This document shows positions 1 through 5,979 of a DNA stretch of 5,979 bases, piece by piece (the first letter of the stretch is position 1; the number at the start of each line of letters is the position of its first letter). The stretch comes from Gammaproteobacteria bacterium. GTDB lineage: Bacteria; Pseudomonadota; Gammaproteobacteria; Pseudomonadales; Halomonadaceae. The DNA lies in the NCBI GenBank assembly GCA_023485185.1, contig JAMCZP010000008.1, forward strand, positions 1 through 5,979. The letters are read 5' to 3'. The position numbers and the translations under genes are program-made. The notes beneath the pieces are model-generated. The model was given only the letters and a program-made list of their open reading frames with translations, did no database searches and had not been told where the DNA came from.

Positions 1-1
1 T

Positions 2-1768
2 TTACTGCTCACGCGGCTCACCGCGAATCGCTAAACCAAGCGCCTTAAGATCATCGGCGACCTGCTGATGGGGTACGGTAACCTCTATCAGTGTAACGCC
101 CACCTGCAGGGCCTGTGTGTAGGCCGCCGCAAAGGTATCCAATGAGTTGGGCGCCGAGTAGCCAAGTCCAAACATCTTGGCCGCATACTCGAAGCTCAGC
201 CCATGGGGCTGGCGATAATAACGCTCCAGCAGTTCCCCCTCTTTAGGCACCGGCAGCATATGAAAAATACTGCCGCCATCATTATTGAGGATAACCACCA
301 CCAGTGGCTGGGTGGCTTGTTTCAGCAACGCCAGGCTATTGAGGTCATGTAACGCGCTGGTATCTCCCAGCAAAATAGTGATGGGCTCTTGGCGAGAGCA
401 GCTAATGCCATAGCCAGTGGCAATCAATCCATCGATACCGGACGCACCGCGATTGGCAAATACCCGCAGCGGTGTTTGGCGATGCGTTCCCAGCATATTC
501 ATTAGCCGTGCAGGCAGGCTATTGCCAATAAACAGCTGCCCTTCCGCCAACTGCGCTAGCTGGTGGCAAACACCCACTTCTGAGAATGTCGTACAGCGCT
601 CTTCTAGAAGCTGGCTGGTGCGCCGTTGCAGGCTATCCAATTGATGCCAAGGCGTTTGTTCGGGAATTTCCGGCAAGCCAGCTATGAAATCCGCTGGAGG
701 GCATATCAAACGGCGTTTCACACAATAATCAGGGTCCAGCCGCTGGGGCAGCGGCTCAACCAACCAGACATCCTGCCAGGGCTGCTGGGCAATAAATTGA
801 GACAGCCGCTTGGAAATTAACCGCCCGCCAAACTGCAGCAGCACCTCGGCTTTAGCGAGCTCAGCGCTAAAGCGTTCGTCATGTAGCGCCAGATCAAAAT
901 GGATCAGGTTATAAGGATCAAAACGAAGCTGACTCTGCAAATCCGCCAGCAGTGGCCAGCCCAGCTGCTTGGATAACTCAACCACCTGCTGCGCTTGTTG
1001 GAAATCATCCACACTGCCGACAACAATCACTCCTTTATGCTGGGCAAACACTTTCCAATCGTCCTTGAGAGCAGGAATTGCAGTGCTGGAGGGCCAATCA
1101 CTCCACGGTGTTGAGCCCGTCAGCCAATGTCTCAGCGGGGCAAGATAGTCACTGGCATCCACCAAGCAACTACCGGGGTAAAGCGGTTCACGGTAACGGC
1201 AGTTGATATGAATGGGCCCAGAAGTACGGCGCTGCTGATCAACCGCTTGATCAATCGTGCTAAGTAGAAACGCTGCTTTTATCTCAGTATCGGGCGGTGG
1301 CAGGTCGTGGTGAACAGTCGTGTGGGGGGAGAAGATATCCCGTTGGTCAATGGCCTGATTGCTGCCGTTATTCAGCAGCTCAATGGGACGGTCAGCGGAG
1401 AGCACTATCAGCGGTACGCCAAGCAAATTGGCTTCCACCACTGCCGGGTAGAGGTTGGCCACGGCGGTGCCTGACGTCGTAATAACCACCACCGGCCGAT
1501 GACTGCCCCGGGCAATACCCAGCGCCATAAATCCCAGCCCACGCTCGTCAAAATGGCAGTGGCAGCGCAGTCCAATATGTTCGCTGGCGACCATGGTTAG
1601 AGGCGACGAGCGAGAACCCGGTGCCACCACTACATCGCGCACGCCTAAGCGGTAGAGTTCCTCCAACATTAGCGCCGCCCAAACGTGATTAAAGGTGGCA
1701 TGCGCTTTCGCAAAGCGCTCTTTCGCACAATCGTGCTTGGCAACGCCGCTCGATATAGATGCTGTCAT
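2..1768 (-). CDS. menD: MenD, 2-succinyl-5-enolpyruvyl-6-hydroxy-3-cyclohexene-1-carboxylate synthase
   Basis: Thiamine-diphosphate enzyme of the cytoplasm that decarboxylates 2-oxoglutarate and adds the succinyl-semialdehyde unit to isochorismate, the second committed step of menaquinone synthesis. The 588-residue protein is complete, with TAA at bases 2-4. Visible motifs are APGSRS (49-54), FDERGLG with the cofactor-activating glutamate at E75 (E55 in E. coli), [12 protein letters not shown] (98-109), SADRP (124-128), GSNQAI (135-140), GNSLPARL (415-422), NRGASGIDG (439-447), and the Mg/ThDP motif starting [10 protein letters not shown] (468-477) and ending in NN at 495-496. Arginines R53, R127, R421 and R440 match the substrate-binding arginines of E. 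coli MenD. The start lies 5 bp after the menF stop, with GGGA 8 nt upstream inside the menF tail, so the two are probably translationally coupled. About 20 residues precede the usual MenD N-terminus (E. coli has 556 residues in total); no better start is visible. The identification is firm. Confidence 0.97.
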   Translation of the reverse strand: MTASISSGVAKHDCAKERFAKAHATFNHVWAALMLEELYRLGVRDVVVAPGSRSSPLTMVASEHIGLRCHCHFDERGLGFMALGIARGSHRPVVVITTSGTAVANLYPAVVEANLLGVPLIVLSADRPIELLNNGSNQAIDQRDIFSPHTTVHHDLPPPDTEIKAAFLLSTIDQAVDQQRRTSGPIHINCRYREPLYPGSCLVDASDYLAPLRHWLTGSTPWSDWPSSTAIPALKDDWKVFAQHKGVIVVGSVDDFQQAQQVVELSKQLGWPLLADLQSQLRFDPYNLIHFDLALHDERFSAELAKAEVLLQFGGRLISKRLSQFIAQQPWQDVWLVEPLPQRLDPDYCVKRRLICPPADFIAGLPEIPEQTPWHQLDSLQRRTSQLLEERCTTFSEVGVCHQLAQLAEGQLFIGNSLPARLMNMLGTHRQTPLRVFANRGASGIDGLIATGYGISCSRQEPITILLGDTSALHDLNSLALLKQATQPLVVVILNNDGGSIFHMLPVPKEGELLERYYRQPHGLSFEYAAKMFGLGYSAPNSLDTFAAAYTQALQVGVTLIEVTVPHQQVADDLKALGLAIRGEPREQ

Positions 1769-1773
1769 ATGTG

Positions 1774-3096
1774 TTATCCCATCCCTAGCAGCGACATAAT
1801 ATCGGCGATTTTAGTATCCAGCTCCCGCCACTCCTCGTCTGGCTGGGAACCTGCCACGATACCTGCACCAGCATAGAGCCGAATCGCTGTTGGGCCGATA
1901 TGAGCGCAGCGAATGGTTACCGCCAAATCGCTACTCATGTGGCTGATTCTGCCGAACACGCCCGCGTACCAACCCCGTTGATGGCGTTCATGTTGGCGAA
2001 TAAACGCCAGTGCCGACTCACGGGGGACGCCGCCCACCGCTGGCGTTGGGGGCAGTGCTGAAAGCAGTTGCTGGTCGGTGATATTGCTATTAAGTTCGGC
2101 GTGAATCAGACGGCGGATATGCTGCACCGAGCGCAGTTTAACAATATGTGAATCGCCCATATGAACTTGCTGCGAAAGGAGCTCAAGCTGGGCCAGTATC
2201 TGTTGATAAACGCACCGGTTTTCCAGCGTGTTTTTCTTATCCGCCAGCAGCTCAGCGGCTAGCGCTAGGTCTTGCGAGGTATCACGTCCGCGGCGTGTTG
2301 TACCGGCTAGCGCCTCGGTAATTAAATGCCTGCCTTCACGCTTATATAGCCGCTCCGGTGGGCAGCCAATAAATGCCTCGTTGGGTGTCAATTGGATGCC
2401 AAAGTGAAAACAGTCAACGGCACCCGCCTGCCAGCGTGATAGTAGCGCCCAGGGATTAGGGGTTTGCGGTGTTGTCAGGCACGTTTCACGAGAAAGCACC
2501 ACCTTCGGCGTATGCACAAGATGGTCGGGGTTCGTCACCTTTCCTACCCACGCCGTCCACTCTTGTTGGCAAGGGCGGTCCTCACGCTGGTAAACGTGGG
2601 GCTGTAGTTGAGGCAGCGGCTGCTCTGCTGCCAAGGTGGCTAAACAGGCACGGGCCTGGGCGATTTCGGCAGTGGGGCAGCGGTCATCGAAACGCAGATT
2701 AAGTGACAGCGCCGCACCCCCTGGGTGTCGCTGAAGCTCGATGCGCGGCAGCACAAAGTGGCAGGCTGGAAAGTGCTCCCACCCTGACATTCCAGGGTCG
2801 AAGGCCATGCCGCCAAAACAGTCTGGCTGCTGGCCGCCAATATCGTTCAGTACAGCAAGGTCAGCCTCCAGCGCTGCTAGAGAGTCAAAGGTATTAACAG
2901 CCCCTAGCACCGCATATTCAACGGCGCCCTCATCACGCGAGTGCCAGTAAAGACGGGAATAAATGCTTTGTATGTTTAACCACCCCATCAGGTTATCGAC
3001 CTGACAAGGAGTGCTTAGGCGGATAAACCCCTCTGGAGCGGTATAGCAAAGCGTATCAAGCTGATGCCTGAGGGCTTCAATAGGGTTTGATTGCAT
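1774..3096 (-). CDS. menF: MenF, menaquinone-specific isochorismate synthase
   Basis: Chorismate-binding enzyme that converts chorismate to isochorismate, the entry step of menaquinone synthesis; Mg-dependent and cytoplasmic. It has 440 residues against about 431 in E. coli MenF. The N-terminal part (1-170) is variable. The catalytic C-terminal half shows KVVLSRE with the likely general base at K198, FIGCPPERL (242-250), [11 protein letters not shown] with the likely general acid at E261, DKKNTLEN with a probable Mg ligand at E292, [10 protein letters not shown] (318-327), [12 protein letters not shown] (348-359), WYAGVFG (376-382), [12 protein letters not shown] (406-417) and EEWRELDTK (421-429) carrying the other Mg ligands. 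An AGGGG ribosome site lies 4 nt before the ATG. It sits 28 bp after the doxX-like gene and 5 bp before menD. Other chorismate enzymes (EntC-type isochorismate synthase, salicylate or anthranilate synthase) share the fold, but the menD partner makes MenF by far the best call. Confidence 0.95.
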   Translation of the reverse strand: MQSNPIEALRHQLDTLCYTAPEGFIRLSTPCQVDNLMGWLNIQSIYSRLYWHSRDEGAVEYAVLGAVNTFDSLAALEADLAVLNDIGGQQPDCFGGMAFDPGMSGWEHFPACHFVLPRIELQRHPGGAALSLNLRFDDRCPTAEIAQARACLATLAAEQPLPQLQPHVYQREDRPCQQEWTAWVGKVTNPDHLVHTPKVVLSRETCLTTPQTPNPWALLSRWQAGAVDCFHFGIQLTPNEAFIGCPPERLYKREGRHLITEALAGTTRRGRDTSQDLALAAELLADKKNTLENRCVYQQILAQLELLSQQVHMGDSHIVKLRSVQHIRRLIHAELNSNITDQQLLSALPPTPAVGGVPRESALAFIRQHERHQRGWYAGVFGRISHMSSDLAVTIRCAHIGPTAIRLYAGAGIVAGSQPDEEWRELDTKIADIMSLLGMG

Positions 3097-3124
3097 AGTT
3101 CCCCTGTTGGACCAGCGTTTCCAA

Positions 3125-3628
3125 TTACCTGCTAGCGGCTGTTTGGTACGTTAAGCCTAGCTTCTTCTTAATATAGGGTAGCACCCAACGATCACCGCCA
3201 AGCCGACCGGCATTAGCCCCTGCCACCAGTAAAAAGAAGGTCAGCGCAATCATCCACGGATTGGTAGACACCGTGCCCGCCATCAAGAAAGACATGTTCA
3301 TCACAATGGCGAAAAACGCAGCGAAGGAGGTCAACACGCCAACGATTAAGCCAAGGCCAACCAACACCTCTCCTAGCGGTATAATAACGTTAATGACATC
3401 TGCATTGGGCAGCGCGAAATTCTCAAGGAAGGCGACATAATTGGGGTAAACCGCGCTTCCTTCTCGCATCACGGGATTGGCCACAGCATTACGCAGAAAG
3501 CCTTCGGCATTAAAACCACCGGTCATCTTACCGATACCAAGCGTCAGCCAAGTGATGCCTAAATAGAGTCTTAGCAGTAACCAAACTACCGCCATATATT
3601 TGTTATGTCTAAATAAGTCGCCAATCAT
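3125..3628 (-). CDS. DoxX family integral membrane protein
   Basis: A 167-residue membrane protein of the DoxX family. DoxX relatives include a subunit of the archaeal thiosulfate:quinone oxidoreductase and bacterial proteins tied to redox stress; the function here is unproven. Four hydrophobic segments are visible at about 12-32, 78-98, 100-118 and 124-140. The family pattern is strong: RLYLGITWLTLGIGKMTGGF (20-39), AEGFLRNAV (41-49), PLGEVLVGLGL (84-94), MNMSFLMAGTVSTNP (110-124), AGANAGRLGGDRW (136-148), then a short basic tail. The start is supported by AGGAG at 3637-3641, 8 nt upstream. The pattern, especially AGT-STNP and NAGR-G-DR, reminds me of DoxX proteins from Bacillus-like bacteria, so transfer between lineages is possible (recollection, not tested). 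As first gene of the apparent doxX-menF-menD unit, facing menA, a quinone-related membrane role is a reasonable inference. Confidence 0.88.
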   Translation of the reverse strand: MIGDLFRHNKYMAVVWLLLRLYLGITWLTLGIGKMTGGFNAEGFLRNAVANPVMREGSAVYPNYVAFLENFALPNADVINVIIPLGEVLVGLGLIVGVLTSFAAFFAIVMNMSFLMAGTVSTNPWMIALTFFLLVAGANAGRLGGDRWVLPYIKKKLGLTYQTAASR

Positions 3629-3686
3629 CGCGTAAACTCCTGCTCAAGGGGTGTTGGCAGTGTGAGGCAAGATGACGCGGCATATT

Positions 3687-3701
3687 TTGACGTAGATCTA
3701 C
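3687..3701. promoter_or_regulatory. Possible FNR/ANR-like site overlapping a 10-bp palindrome
   Basis: The bases TTGAC-GTAG-ATCTA (3687-3700) match the FNR/ANR/CRP-family consensus TTGAT-N4-ATCAA at 8 of 10 defined positions. They overlap GTAGATCTAC (3692-3701), a perfect 10-bp inverted repeat. The site lies between divergent doxX-menFD and menA. Control by an oxygen-sensing FNR-type activator would suit menaquinone genes, but a different regulator could read the palindrome, and TTGACG is also a plausible -35 hexamer (with CTTAAT at 3711-3716, 18 bp spacing). Confidence 0.35.
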
Positions 3702-3714
3702 TTTTTAGCACTTA

Positions 3715-3720
3715 ATCATA
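3715..3720 (-). promoter_or_regulatory. Possible -10 element for doxX-menF-menD
   Basis: Read on the minus strand these bases are TATGAT, a 5-of-6 match to the sigma70 -10 hexamer, about 87 nt upstream of the doxX start codon. No good -35 hexamer is found 15-18 bp further upstream, so an activator would be needed if this is real. The FNR-like site and palindrome would then fall just downstream of the predicted transcription start, which would fit repression better than activation. Confidence 0.25.
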
Positions 3721-3733
3721 CATTTCTGAATGT

Positions 3734-3762
3734 TTGACGATTACCCCGCTAACGCTTCTAAA
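3734..3762 (+). promoter_or_regulatory. Predicted sigma70-type promoter of menA
   Basis: TTGACG (3734-3739, 5 of 6 to consensus) is followed after exactly 17 bp by TCTAAA (3757-3762, 4 of 6). Transcription would start near 3769, leaving a short leader of about 24 nt that contains the AGGAA ribosome site before the ATG at 3793. This placement argues against the two in-frame ATGs at 3730 and 3763, which would lie upstream of the transcript. Confidence 0.5.
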
Positions 3763-3777
3763 ATGAAAACGGTCAAC

Positions 3778-3782
3778 AGGAA
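3778..3782 (+). promoter_or_regulatory. Ribosome binding site that decides the menA start
   Basis: AGGAA lies 10 nt before the ATG at 3793. No purine-rich ribosome site precedes the in-frame ATGs at 3730 or 3763. Starting at 3793 gives a 308-residue protein, the same length as E. coli MenA, beginning just before the conserved AWLLAARPRTLPLA segment. Confidence 0.6.
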
Positions 3783-3792
3783 TAACGACGGA

Positions 3793-4719
3793 ATGGAACA
3801 AAACAGTAAGCCCCGCCACTACCAAGCATGGCTGTTAGCCGCACGCCCCCGCACGCTACCGTTGGCGTGCGCTTCTATCCTGTTGGGCACTGGGCTGGCG
3901 GCGAGTGTGGATGCTCTTAACATGACAGTACTTGTGCTTGCCCTGCTGACCGCCATTGCACTACAGATACTCTCTAATCTAGCGAATGACTATGGCGACG
4001 CGGCTTCTGGTGCCGACGATCAGTCACGTATTGGGCCGGTTCGAGCGGTTTCTTCTGGCTTGCTAACACCACAGGCGATGCGCGCAGGGATGGTCATTAC
4101 GACAATTTTGGCGGCGCTGCTAGGGCTTTCATTATTGGTGACCGCCTTTGGCAACCAGTGGGGGCAGATTGTCACTTTCCTGCTGCTAGGTGCCGCCTCT
4201 TTATTAGCCGCCGTGACCTATACCGTTGGCCTGGGGGGCACACCCTATGGCTATCGTGGGCTGGGGGATATTGCCGTCTTTATGTTTTTCGGCTTATTAG
4301 GCGTTTTAGGCACCTACTACCTTCACGTACAACAGCTAAGCTGGCTGCCGTTGCTACCTGCCGCCGCTTGCGGGCTGCTGGCTACCGCCGTACTCAATGT
4401 GAACAATGTGCGCGATATTGAAAGCGATGCACGCAACGGCAAAATAACCTTGGCGGTGCGCCTGGGTCGAGAAAACGCCATTAAATACCACTGGGCGCTG
4501 CTGGGATTGGCGCTATTACTGACGCTTATTTACCTAGTGGTACTGCCTGTGCCACTGATAGGTTGGAGCTGCCTGTTGGTGGCCAAGCCATTAACCGATG
4601 CCGCCAGGACATTACGCCATACGCGTGATGGCGAAACTCTGACGGGCATGCTGAAGAAAACAGCTATCTCGACGCTTTTTTACAGCGTGCTGCTTTCTTT
4701 TGGCTTGGCCTTTTTCTGA
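3793..4719 (+). CDS. menA: MenA, 1,4-dihydroxy-2-naphthoate polyprenyltransferase
   Basis: UbiA-superfamily integral membrane prenyltransferase that joins 1,4-dihydroxy-2-naphthoate to a polyprenyl diphosphate to give demethylmenaquinone. From the chosen start it has 308 residues. The N-terminus holds AWLLAARPRTLPLA (12-25). The first Asp-rich motif is NLANDYGDAASGADD (62-76), followed by RIGPVRAVSSG (79-89). TYTVG and PYGYRGLGDIAVFMFFG (151-167) form the mid-protein signature. The second Asp-rich motif is NVNNVRDIESDARNGK (202-217), followed by LAVRLG. Several hydrophobic segments span the rest. These motifs separate it from UbiA and CtaB and match MenA. An in-frame reading from 3730 adds 21 residues that look non-conserved. 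The gene is divergent from doxX-menF-menD and converges with the ABM-domain gene 19 bp downstream; no convincing terminator separates them. Confidence 0.95.
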   Translation: MEQNSKPRHYQAWLLAARPRTLPLACASILLGTGLAASVDALNMTVLVLALLTAIALQILSNLANDYGDAASGADDQSRIGPVRAVSSGLLTPQAMRAGMVITTILAALLGLSLLVTAFGNQWGQIVTFLLLGAASLLAAVTYTVGLGGTPYGYRGLGDIAVFMFFGLLGVLGTYYLHVQQLSWLPLLPAAACGLLATAVLNVNNVRDIESDARNGKITLAVRLGRENAIKYHWALLGLALLLTLIYLVVLPVPLIGWSCLLVAKPLTDAARTLRHTRDGETLTGMLKKTAISTLFYSVLLSFGLAFF

Positions 4720-4720
4720 T

Positions 4721-4736
4721 TAAAGGGCTAAAGGGC
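4721..4736. repeat. Tandem 8-bp duplication in the convergent spacer
   Basis: TAAAGGGC occurs twice back to back (4721-4728 and 4729-4736) and fills almost all of the 19-bp gap between the menA stop and the stop of the convergent ABM-domain gene. It probably arose by slippage. It can pair only imperfectly with the preceding GGCCTTT, so I do not call it a terminator. Confidence 0.6.
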
Positions 4737-4738
4737 GA

Positions 4739-5041
4739 TTAAAGCACCACCTCATAGCCTTCAAATTTAGGCGGGCCAAGGTAAATGCCTTCTGGCGCTT
4801 TGGCATTAGCGTGAGCTTTACGGAATGCATCTGACTTGGTCCAGGCGCGGAAAGCTTCTTCTGATTCCCACACGCTGTGGGAGATAAACACGGTGTGGTC
4901 TTCTTGGCTTTCGCCCTGCAACATTTGAAACTGCTTGAAGCCCGGCACTTCGTCCAGGTGGGAATCGCGGTTGCGCCATACCTCTAGAAAATCCTCTTCG
5001 CGGCCTGGGGCAATCCGAAAACGGTTCATGGCGATATACAT
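4739..5041 (-). CDS. ABM-domain protein, probable IsdG/HmoA-type heme-degrading monooxygenase
   Basis: A 100-residue protein covering one complete antibiotic-biosynthesis-monooxygenase (ferredoxin-like) domain, a family that works as dimers. It starts MYIAMNRFRIAPGREEDF (1-18), continues with DEVPGFKQFQML (30-41), then a VFISHSVWESEEAFRAWTKS strand-helix unit (51-70) and FRKAHA (73-78). N6, W67 and H77 fall at the positions of the catalytic triad of staphylococcal IsdG (N7, W67, H77) and IsdI (N6, W66, H76), which open heme to release iron. That supports heme degradation, but ABM proteins with other substrates exist. The start has AGGAG (5049-5053) 7 nt upstream. No signal peptide is visible, so it is cytoplasmic. 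It is a single-gene unit convergent with menA and divergent from the photolyase gene. I see no Fur box in front of it. Confidence 0.85.
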   Translation of the reverse strand: MYIAMNRFRIAPGREEDFLEVWRNRDSHLDEVPGFKQFQMLQGESQEDHTVFISHSVWESEEAFRAWTKSDAFRKAHANAKAPEGIYLGPPKFEGYEVVL

Positions 5042-5130
5042 CGTTACTCTCCTGTTGAACTGGTTCTACTGGGTTGAGCCTGCTGAATTGATTACGCAAA
5101 CGGTGCCTTGATGGTAACGTCATCAGTTCA

Positions 5131-5155
5131 TGACGAATAGTTTGGTGACGAATAG
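5131..5155. repeat. 10-bp direct repeat upstream of the photolyase gene
   Basis: TGACGAATAG occurs perfectly at 5131-5140 and 5146-5155, separated by TTTGG, a 15-bp period. The second copy ends 12 bp before the photolyase ATG. Direct repeats at this position may be a regulator's binding site, or a local duplication. TGATG and CATCA at 5109-5113 and 5121-5125 form a small inverted repeat just upstream. No convincing -35/-10 pair was found on either strand of 5042-5167. Confidence 0.55.
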
Positions 5156-5167
5156 GCTTCTCGGCTA

Positions 5168-5979
5168 ATGGCTAAGGCACCCATCCAGGTCGTTTGGTTC
5201 AAACGCGATTTACGCATTCATGATCATGCGCCGCTTTCAAACGCAGCCGCAGCTGGCCCCGTGTTGCCCATATTCGCCATTGAGCCAGAGCAGTGGCAAG
5301 CCCCAGACAGCGCGCTGCGCCACTGGCAGTTTTCCGCTGACTCCCTTATCGATCTTTCAAACGCACTGGAAACAGTGGGCCTGCCGCTATGTATTTGGCA
5401 AGGCGATATTGTCGATTTGCTGAATGCCCTGAAAGCTCATTACGGCGAGTTTGCCCTTCATTCTCACGAAGAGACCGGCAACGCCTGGAGCTTCGGCCGC
5501 GACCTTAGCGTTAAGGCATGGTGCCAGCAGCACGACACGCCATGGCATGAAGCGCGCCAGCACGGCGTCGTGCGTGGTTTAACATCCAGAGTGGCTGACC
5601 GCAACGCATGGGAAAAACAGTGGGAAACGCTAATGACGGCTCCCACCGCCACTGCCCCGCAAAACGCCCAGGCGGCTGAGGGTTGGCAAGCCTTTCATCA
5701 CATTGACGTCGAACACCTTCACGGCCTGACGTTAGGGTTTGATACCACGCCCTGCCCCGAGCGCCAGCCCGGCGGGCGTAGCGAAGGACGCGCCCTGTGG
5801 CGCAGCTTTATCGCCCAGCGCGGGCGGCGCTATCGCGGCTCCATTTCTAAACCACTGCTGGCCTGGGAATTTGGCTCACGGCTTTCACCCCATTTGGCCT
5901 GGGGCACGCTCTCAATGCGTGAAGTGGTGCAGTCGCTGCGCCGCCAGCGCAAAAAGCATGCTGAAGACACACCGTGGTC
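5168..5979 (+). CDS. Cryptochrome/photolyase family flavoprotein, N-terminal part (cut by window end)
   Basis: An open frame of 270 codons plus two bases runs off the right edge with no stop. It begins MAKAPIQVVWFKRDLRIHDH (1-20), the classic start of the photolyase alpha/beta antenna-binding domain. SHEETGNAWSFGRD (99-112) resembles the family's conserved segment ending in RD. The beginning of the FAD-binding helical domain follows, with YRGSISKP (222-229) and SRLSPHLAWGTLSMREV (237-253). Family members bind FAD; photolyases use light to repair pyrimidine dimers and cryptochromes signal light. The residues that separate these lie beyond the window. An in-frame TAG at 5153-5155 makes the ATG at 5168 the earliest ATG start. 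Its ribosome site is weak (AGG 11 nt upstream). Photolyase is the more likely role, but the subfamily is not assigned. Confidence 0.9.
   Translation, partial: MAKAPIQVVWFKRDLRIHDHAPLSNAAAAGPVLPIFAIEPEQWQAPDSALRHWQFSADSLIDLSNALETVGLPLCIWQGDIVDLLNALKAHYGEFALHSHEETGNAWSFGRDLSVKAWCQQHDTPWHEARQHGVVRGLTSRVADRNAWEKQWETLMTAPTATAPQNAQAAEGWQAFHHIDVEHLHGLTLGFDTTPCPERQPGGRSEGRALWRSFIAQRGRRYRGSISKPLLAWEFGSRLSPHLAWGTLSMREVVQSLRRQRKKHAEDTPW

Noticed and set aside
4158..4421. Plus-strand open frame of 87 codons inside menA
   Set aside because: It is an out-of-frame shadow of a strongly conserved menA segment and resembles no protein I know.
4701..4740. Possible bidirectional terminator between menA and the ABM-domain gene
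   Set aside because: GGCCTTT and AAAGGGC pair only with a mismatch, and no stem followed by a T run is present on either strand.
4818..5123. Minus-strand open frame of 101 codons overlapping the ABM-domain gene
   Set aside because: It is an Arg/Pro-rich frame-shifted reading of the ABM gene with no recognisable motif; the in-phase ABM frame has the good ribosome site and conserved residues.
5042..5167. Fur box or FNR box upstream of the heme-oxygenase-like gene
   Set aside because: TTGAT half-sites occur at 5088 and 5108 but the second halves do not match; nothing resembles the GATAATGATAATCATTATC Fur consensus.
5464..5652. Minus-strand open frame opposite the photolyase gene
   Set aside because: It is antisense to a well-supported coding frame, rich in Ser/Cys/His by composition, and has no family signature.
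1..5979. Mobile element, CRISPR array, phage or toxin-antitoxin content
   Set aside because: All long frames are housekeeping-type genes with even codon use; no long terminal repeats, transposase motifs or regularly spaced repeats were seen.

Overview
This window looks like chromosomal DNA from a menaquinone-making gammaproteobacterium of moderate GC content. The Men proteins align, from memory, over nearly their whole length with the E. coli MenD, MenF and MenA layout. A member of the Halomonadaceae or a similar marine/halophilic group is my tentative guess; no rRNA or other marker is present to settle it.

Layout: (1) 2-3628, minus strand: a probable operon transcribed right to left, doxX-like gene -> menF (isochorismate synthase) -> menD (SEPHCHC synthase). 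Gaps are 28 bp and 5 bp, and the menD ribosome site lies inside the last codons of menF. menD ends almost at the left edge, so any further men genes would lie outside. (2) 3629-3792: a divergent control region with a good sigma70-type promoter toward menA, a possible -10 toward doxX, and an FNR/ANR-like site overlapping a perfect 10-bp palindrome. (3) 3793-4719, plus strand: menA, the DHNA prenyltransferase. (4) 4739-5041, minus strand: a small antibiotic-biosynthesis-monooxygenase (ABM) fold protein with the Asn/Trp/His triad of IsdG-type heme oxygenases, convergent with menA. (5) 5042-5167: a second divergent spacer with a 10-bp direct repeat. (6) 5168-5979, plus strand: the first 270 codons of a cryptochrome/photolyase family gene that runs off the right edge.

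How they fit together: MenF turns chorismate into isochorismate and MenD adds the succinyl-semialdehyde unit, committing carbon to menaquinone. MenA later joins the naphthoate head group to the polyprenyl tail in the membrane. The DoxX-like membrane protein sits between the two arms and may be a quinone-linked membrane component (inference from family and position). The FNR-like site would fit anaerobic or low-oxygen control of menaquinone synthesis, but it matches only 8 of 10 consensus positions. The heme-oxygenase-like gene and the photolyase gene share no evident pathway with the men genes. I see no tRNA, rRNA, CRISPR array, insertion sequence or phage gene, and no gene-free stretch longer than 300 bases.
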